Shown here: in pieces, positions 5,588 to 7,668 of the stretch
Position numbering within the stretch: the stretch's first letter is position 1
How the letters are laid out: every line of letters begins with the position of its first letter
Assembly (NCBI GenBank): GCA_021639925.1
Contig: JAJXEL010000088.1
Coordinates: 1-7,668, forward strand
Source of the DNA: Alphaproteobacteria bacterium
Lineage (GTDB): Bacteria; Pseudomonadota; Alphaproteobacteria; CAAGCB01; CAG-977
DNA length: 7,668 nucleotides
Direction: 5' to 3'
Made by a program: the position numbers and the translations under genes
The notes under the pieces: generated by a model
What the model saw: only the letters and a program-made list of their open reading frames with translations
Database searches by the model: none
Told to the model about the DNA's origin: nothing

Positions 5588-6769
5588 ATGATTGATTTTG
5601 ATTTTTCAATTCCGACAAAGGTTTTGTTCGGCGTTGGCAAACTTGATGAACTCAAGCGTGAAAAACTGCCCGGAAAGCTGGCTTTGGTGGTTGTTTCCGC
5701 CGGGGATACGATGAAAAAAAACGGATATCTTGACCGTGTGCTGGCGGCGTTGAAACACCAGGGCGTCGAATACATGATTTTTGACAAGATCCGCCCGAAT
5801 CCTTCCAAGGCCCATGTGATGGAAGCAGCGCAGTTTGCCCGCGATAATTTTTGCGAATTTGTCATTGGCGTCGGGGGCGCCAGCACGATTGACGCGGCCA
5901 AAGCGATTGCTTTGATGGCGCGCAATCCCGGCGATTTGTGGGATTATATCGTGACCGGGTCGGGCAAGGGAAAACCCGTTAAAAACGCCGCGCTGCCGAT
6001 TGTCGCCGTTATGACGACGGCGGGCACGGGGACCGAAGCCGATCCGTGGATGGTGATTACCGACCGGGAACTGCAGGAAAAAATAGGTTTTGGCGTGCCG
6101 TCGACCTTTCCCTGCCTGTCGATCGTGGATCCGGAATTAACGCTCAGCGTTCCGCCGTTTTTGACGGCCATTCAGGGGTTTGACGCCTTTTTTCATGCGG
6201 CGGAAGGCTTTATTGCCGAAATTGCCACGCCGATCAGCGAAGCGTTTTCTTTGCAGGTAATCCGGCTGATCTTTAAAAACCTGCCGAAAGCAGTCCGCGA
6301 CGGGTCGGATATTGAAGCGCGCACGAATATCGCTCTGGCCGGGCTGTTGTCCGGCATGGTGCAGTCAACGTCCAGCTGCACGTCGGAACATTCCATGGAA
6401 CACGCGATGACGGCTTTCCACCCCGAACTGCCGCACGGCGCGGGGCTTTTGATGATTTCGGAGGCTTATTTTTCGTTCTTTGCCAAGTACGTGCCCGACC
6501 GCTTTATCAAAATGGCGCACATGATGGGCGAAGTCACCGACGGTCTGCCCGAAGAAGAAAAACCGTATACTTTTGTCCATGCCCTGCAAAAACTGAAAAA
6601 AGAATGCGGCGTGGATAATTTGAAAATGTCGGATTACGGAATCCGGGCCGATGAAATGGAAAAGCTGGCCCGAAACGCCCATAAAACAATGAGCAATCTG
6701 TTCGCCATGGACCGCTATACGCTTTCTTTGAAGGAAAATGTTGAAATTTTCAAAGTGGCCTACCGTTAA
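5588..6769 (+). CDS. Iron-containing alcohol dehydrogenase
   Basis: This 393-residue group III (Fe-dependent) alcohol dehydrogenase interconverts alcohols and aldehydes with NAD(P)H. AAGGGGAGG (5574-5582) is 5 nt before ATG 5588. The nucleotide-binding GVGGASTIDAAK (94-105) and TTAGTGTEADPW (143-154) are present. The metal ligands can be matched to FucO: Asp199 and His203 in GFDAFFHAAEG, His268 in TSEHSMEHAM, and His283 in LPHGAG; His272, the catalytic-site histidine, is also kept. The N-terminus FDFSIPTKVLFGVGKLDEL and the SSCTSEHSMEHA block resemble the enzymes of strict anaerobes such as Bacteroides or Clostridium more than FucO or YqhD, as far as I recall. Substrate and cofactor preference are not determinable. 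It lies 65 bp after the membrane gene and 65 bp before pepF. Confidence 0.94.
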   Translation: MIDFDFSIPTKVLFGVGKLDELKREKLPGKLALVVVSAGDTMKKNGYLDRVLAALKHQGVEYMIFDKIRPNPSKAHVMEAAQFARDNFCEFVIGVGGASTIDAAKAIALMARNPGDLWDYIVTGSGKGKPVKNAALPIVAVMTTAGTGTEADPWMVITDRELQEKIGFGVPSTFPCLSIVDPELTLSVPPFLTAIQGFDAFFHAAEGFIAEIATPISEAFSLQVIRLIFKNLPKAVRDGSDIEARTNIALAGLLSGMVQSTSSCTSEHSMEHAMTAFHPELPHGAGLLMISEAYFSFFAKYVPDRFIKMAHMMGEVTDGLPEEEKPYTFVHALQKLKKECGVDNLKMSDYGIRADEMEKLARNAHKTMSNLFAMDRYTLSLKENVEIFKVAYR

Positions 6770-6834
6770 AAACTATTGACATTTTTCCGGATTTTGGACA
6801 AAAATTGAAAAGATTTTGAAAAAAGGAGTCTGTC

Positions 6835-7167
6835 ATGGCCGAACAACTGCCGAAATGGGATCTCAGCGACCTTTACCCCTCTATGGATTCGCCCGAATTG
6901 AAAAAAGACATGGCGGCCGTTTCCGCGGGGGCGCTGCGTTTTGAAACGCATTACAAAGGAAAACTGGCCGCTTCAACGCCCGACGAATTCGGCAAATCCA
7001 TTGAAGAATACGAAAAATTAAACGAAACGCTGGGACGGCTGGACGCTTATTCGTATATGATGCATTCAACCAACATGAATGATCCCGAAATATCGACGTT
7101 TTATCAAAACGTACAGGAAAAATCGAACGACGTATCGGGAAAATGCTGTTTTTCGAATTGGAATTGA
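6835..7167 (+). CDS. pepF: Oligoendopeptidase F (M3 family), N-terminal frame up to a frameshift
   Basis: PepF enzymes are cytoplasmic zinc metallopeptidases that cut short peptides. AAAAGGAG (6821-6828) is 6 nt before ATG 6835. The start LPKWDLSDLYPSMDSPEL and LNETLGRLDAYSYMMHSTNMNDPEISTFYQNVQEKSNDVS are typical of the M3 PepF helical N-terminal domain. After Lys103 the frame runs into CCFSNWN and a TGA (7165-7167), giving only 110 residues, whereas the family is about 600. The missing protein continues in the -1 frame from 7140 (separate entry). Together they are one gene, broken either truly or by sequence error. A perfect TTGACA (6776-6781) lies upstream, but no good -10 is at the expected distance. 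Confidence 0.85.
   Translation: MAEQLPKWDLSDLYPSMDSPELKKDMAAVSAGALRFETHYKGKLAASTPDEFGKSIEEYEKLNETLGRLDAYSYMMHSTNMNDPEISTFYQNVQEKSNDVSGKCCFSNWN
7137..7143 (+). other. Frameshift site in pepF (slippery-type GGGAAAA)
   Basis: The upstream frame reads TCG GGA AAA TGC, and the downstream frame reads GGG AAA ATG CTG. The heptamer G GGA AAA has the X XXY YYZ form of -1 slippage sites in exactly the right phase. A -1 slip gives SGKMLFFELELN, which aligns without gap to my memory of PepF proteins (S-x-x-LLFFTLELN). A single missing base in the same homopolymer pair would give the identical protein. Confidence 0.8.
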
Positions 7168-7668
7168 ATTCTTTGACAGATGGCCAGCTGGCCGAAAAAA
7201 TGACTTCGCCCGCCGCACAGAAATACGAACCGTGGATTAAAAACGTCCGCGCCGCGCGGGATCATATGCTGCCCGAAAATATGGAAAAGCTGCTGCACGA
7301 TAAATCCATGAGCTCGGCTACCGCCTGGAACCGCCTGTTTGACGAAACGATGGCGTCTTTGCGCTTTAATATCGGGGGCAAAGAACTGACCGAACCGGAG
7401 GCGATGGCAAAAATGTCCGACCCGGATATTGAAACCCGGCACGAAGCCTGCGCCGAAATTAACCGTGTGATGAAGGACAACATGGCGACTTTTGCCCTGA
7501 TTACCAATACGCTGGCAAAGGATAAACAGATCGAGGACGAATGGCGCGGCTATAAACGCCCGATTTCCGCCCGCAATATCGAAAACCAGGTGGAAGACGA
7601 AGTGGTGGACGCGCTGGTGGATTCGGTTGTGGAAAGCCATGCGGACATTTCGCACCGTTATTATAAAA
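7140..7668 (+). CDS. pepF: Oligoendopeptidase F (M3 family), continuation after the frameshift, partial
   Basis: In the -1 frame the open reading continues without a stop from the frameshift to the right edge, about 176 codons. The sequence is clearly PepF: MLFFELELNSLTDGQLAEKM, then EKLLHDKSMSSATAWNRLFDETMASLRFNI, SDPDIETRHEACAEINRVM, FALITNTLAKDKQIEDEWRGYKRP and ENQVEDEVVDALVDSVVE, ending HRYYK. These are conserved blocks before the catalytic domain. The HEXXH zinc motif would lie beyond the window, so activity cannot be judged. No ribosome site precedes the ATG at 7143, so this part is unlikely to be translated as an independent gene. Conservation with no other stop suggests the lesion is recent or artefactual, or that the frame is restored during translation. 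Confidence 0.85.

Noticed and set aside
5140..5925. 261-codon minus-strand open frame
   Set aside because: It lies antisense across the 3' end of the membrane protein gene and the 5' end of the Fe-ADH, both better supported, and its translation is low-complexity and unlike any family.
7182..7193. GGCCAGCTGGCC as a frameshift-stimulating structure
   Set aside because: It starts 38 nt after the slippery site, and as a hairpin it has only four base pairs, too far and too weak.
7104..7655. 183-codon minus-strand open frame over the pepF continuation
   Set aside because: The plus-strand -1 frame here encodes clear conserved PepF blocks; the antisense frame is His/Phe-rich and looks like a shadow.

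Overview
The window looks like an ordinary housekeeping stretch of a moderate-GC alphaproteobacterial chromosome. SlyX with the terminal PPHY motif, IF-1, AccA and an M3 peptidase of the oligoendopeptidase F type all read like alphaproteobacterial proteins. The iron-dependent alcohol dehydrogenase is of a type I associate with anaerobic fermenters, so an anaerobic or gut-associated member of a Rhodospirillales-like lineage is plausible. That placement is inferred from remembered family features, not from a search. I see no tRNA, rRNA, IS element, CRISPR array, integrase or phage gene.

Layout. A minus-strand M20 peptidase runs off the left edge (1-276) and faces away from slyX (414-626, +). 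slyX converges on a minus-strand pair, a TerB-like gene (980-1447) followed downstream by infA (688-915). The two sides share a bidirectional terminator at 662-689. A divergent promoter region (1448-1673) separates the TerB-like gene from a cold shock gene (1674-1883, +), which ends in its own strong terminator. Next come yajQ (2027-2512) and, 20 bp later, an unrecognised six-helix membrane protein (2533-3372), very likely one transcript. That pair converges on accA (3426-4385, -) across a second bidirectional terminator. A short divergent intergenic region carrying imperfect repeats (4386-4547) leads to an unrecognised two-helix membrane protein with an acidic, proline-rich tail (4548-5522, +). 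It is followed on the same strand by an iron-dependent alcohol dehydrogenase (5588-6769) and the start of an oligoendopeptidase F gene (6835 to the right edge).

Functions. The genes cover translation initiation (IF-1), RNA and stress biology (cold shock protein, YajQ), fatty acid synthesis (AccA), peptide turnover (M20 peptidase, PepF) and fermentation or aldehyde reduction (Fe-ADH). They do not form one pathway. Several computed longest ORFs start too early. Shine-Dalgarno spacing supports internal starts for slyX, the TerB-like gene, csp, yajQ and the two-helix membrane protein.

The main anomaly is in pepF. The frame breaks after about 103 codons at GGGAAAA (7137-7143) and the protein continues in the -1 frame with no residue lost relative to family members. 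This may be a sequencing error, a real frameshift mutation or, less likely, programmed frameshifting. I found no convincing new multi-gene system. The best leads are this frameshift, the two orphan membrane proteins and the repeats upstream of accA.
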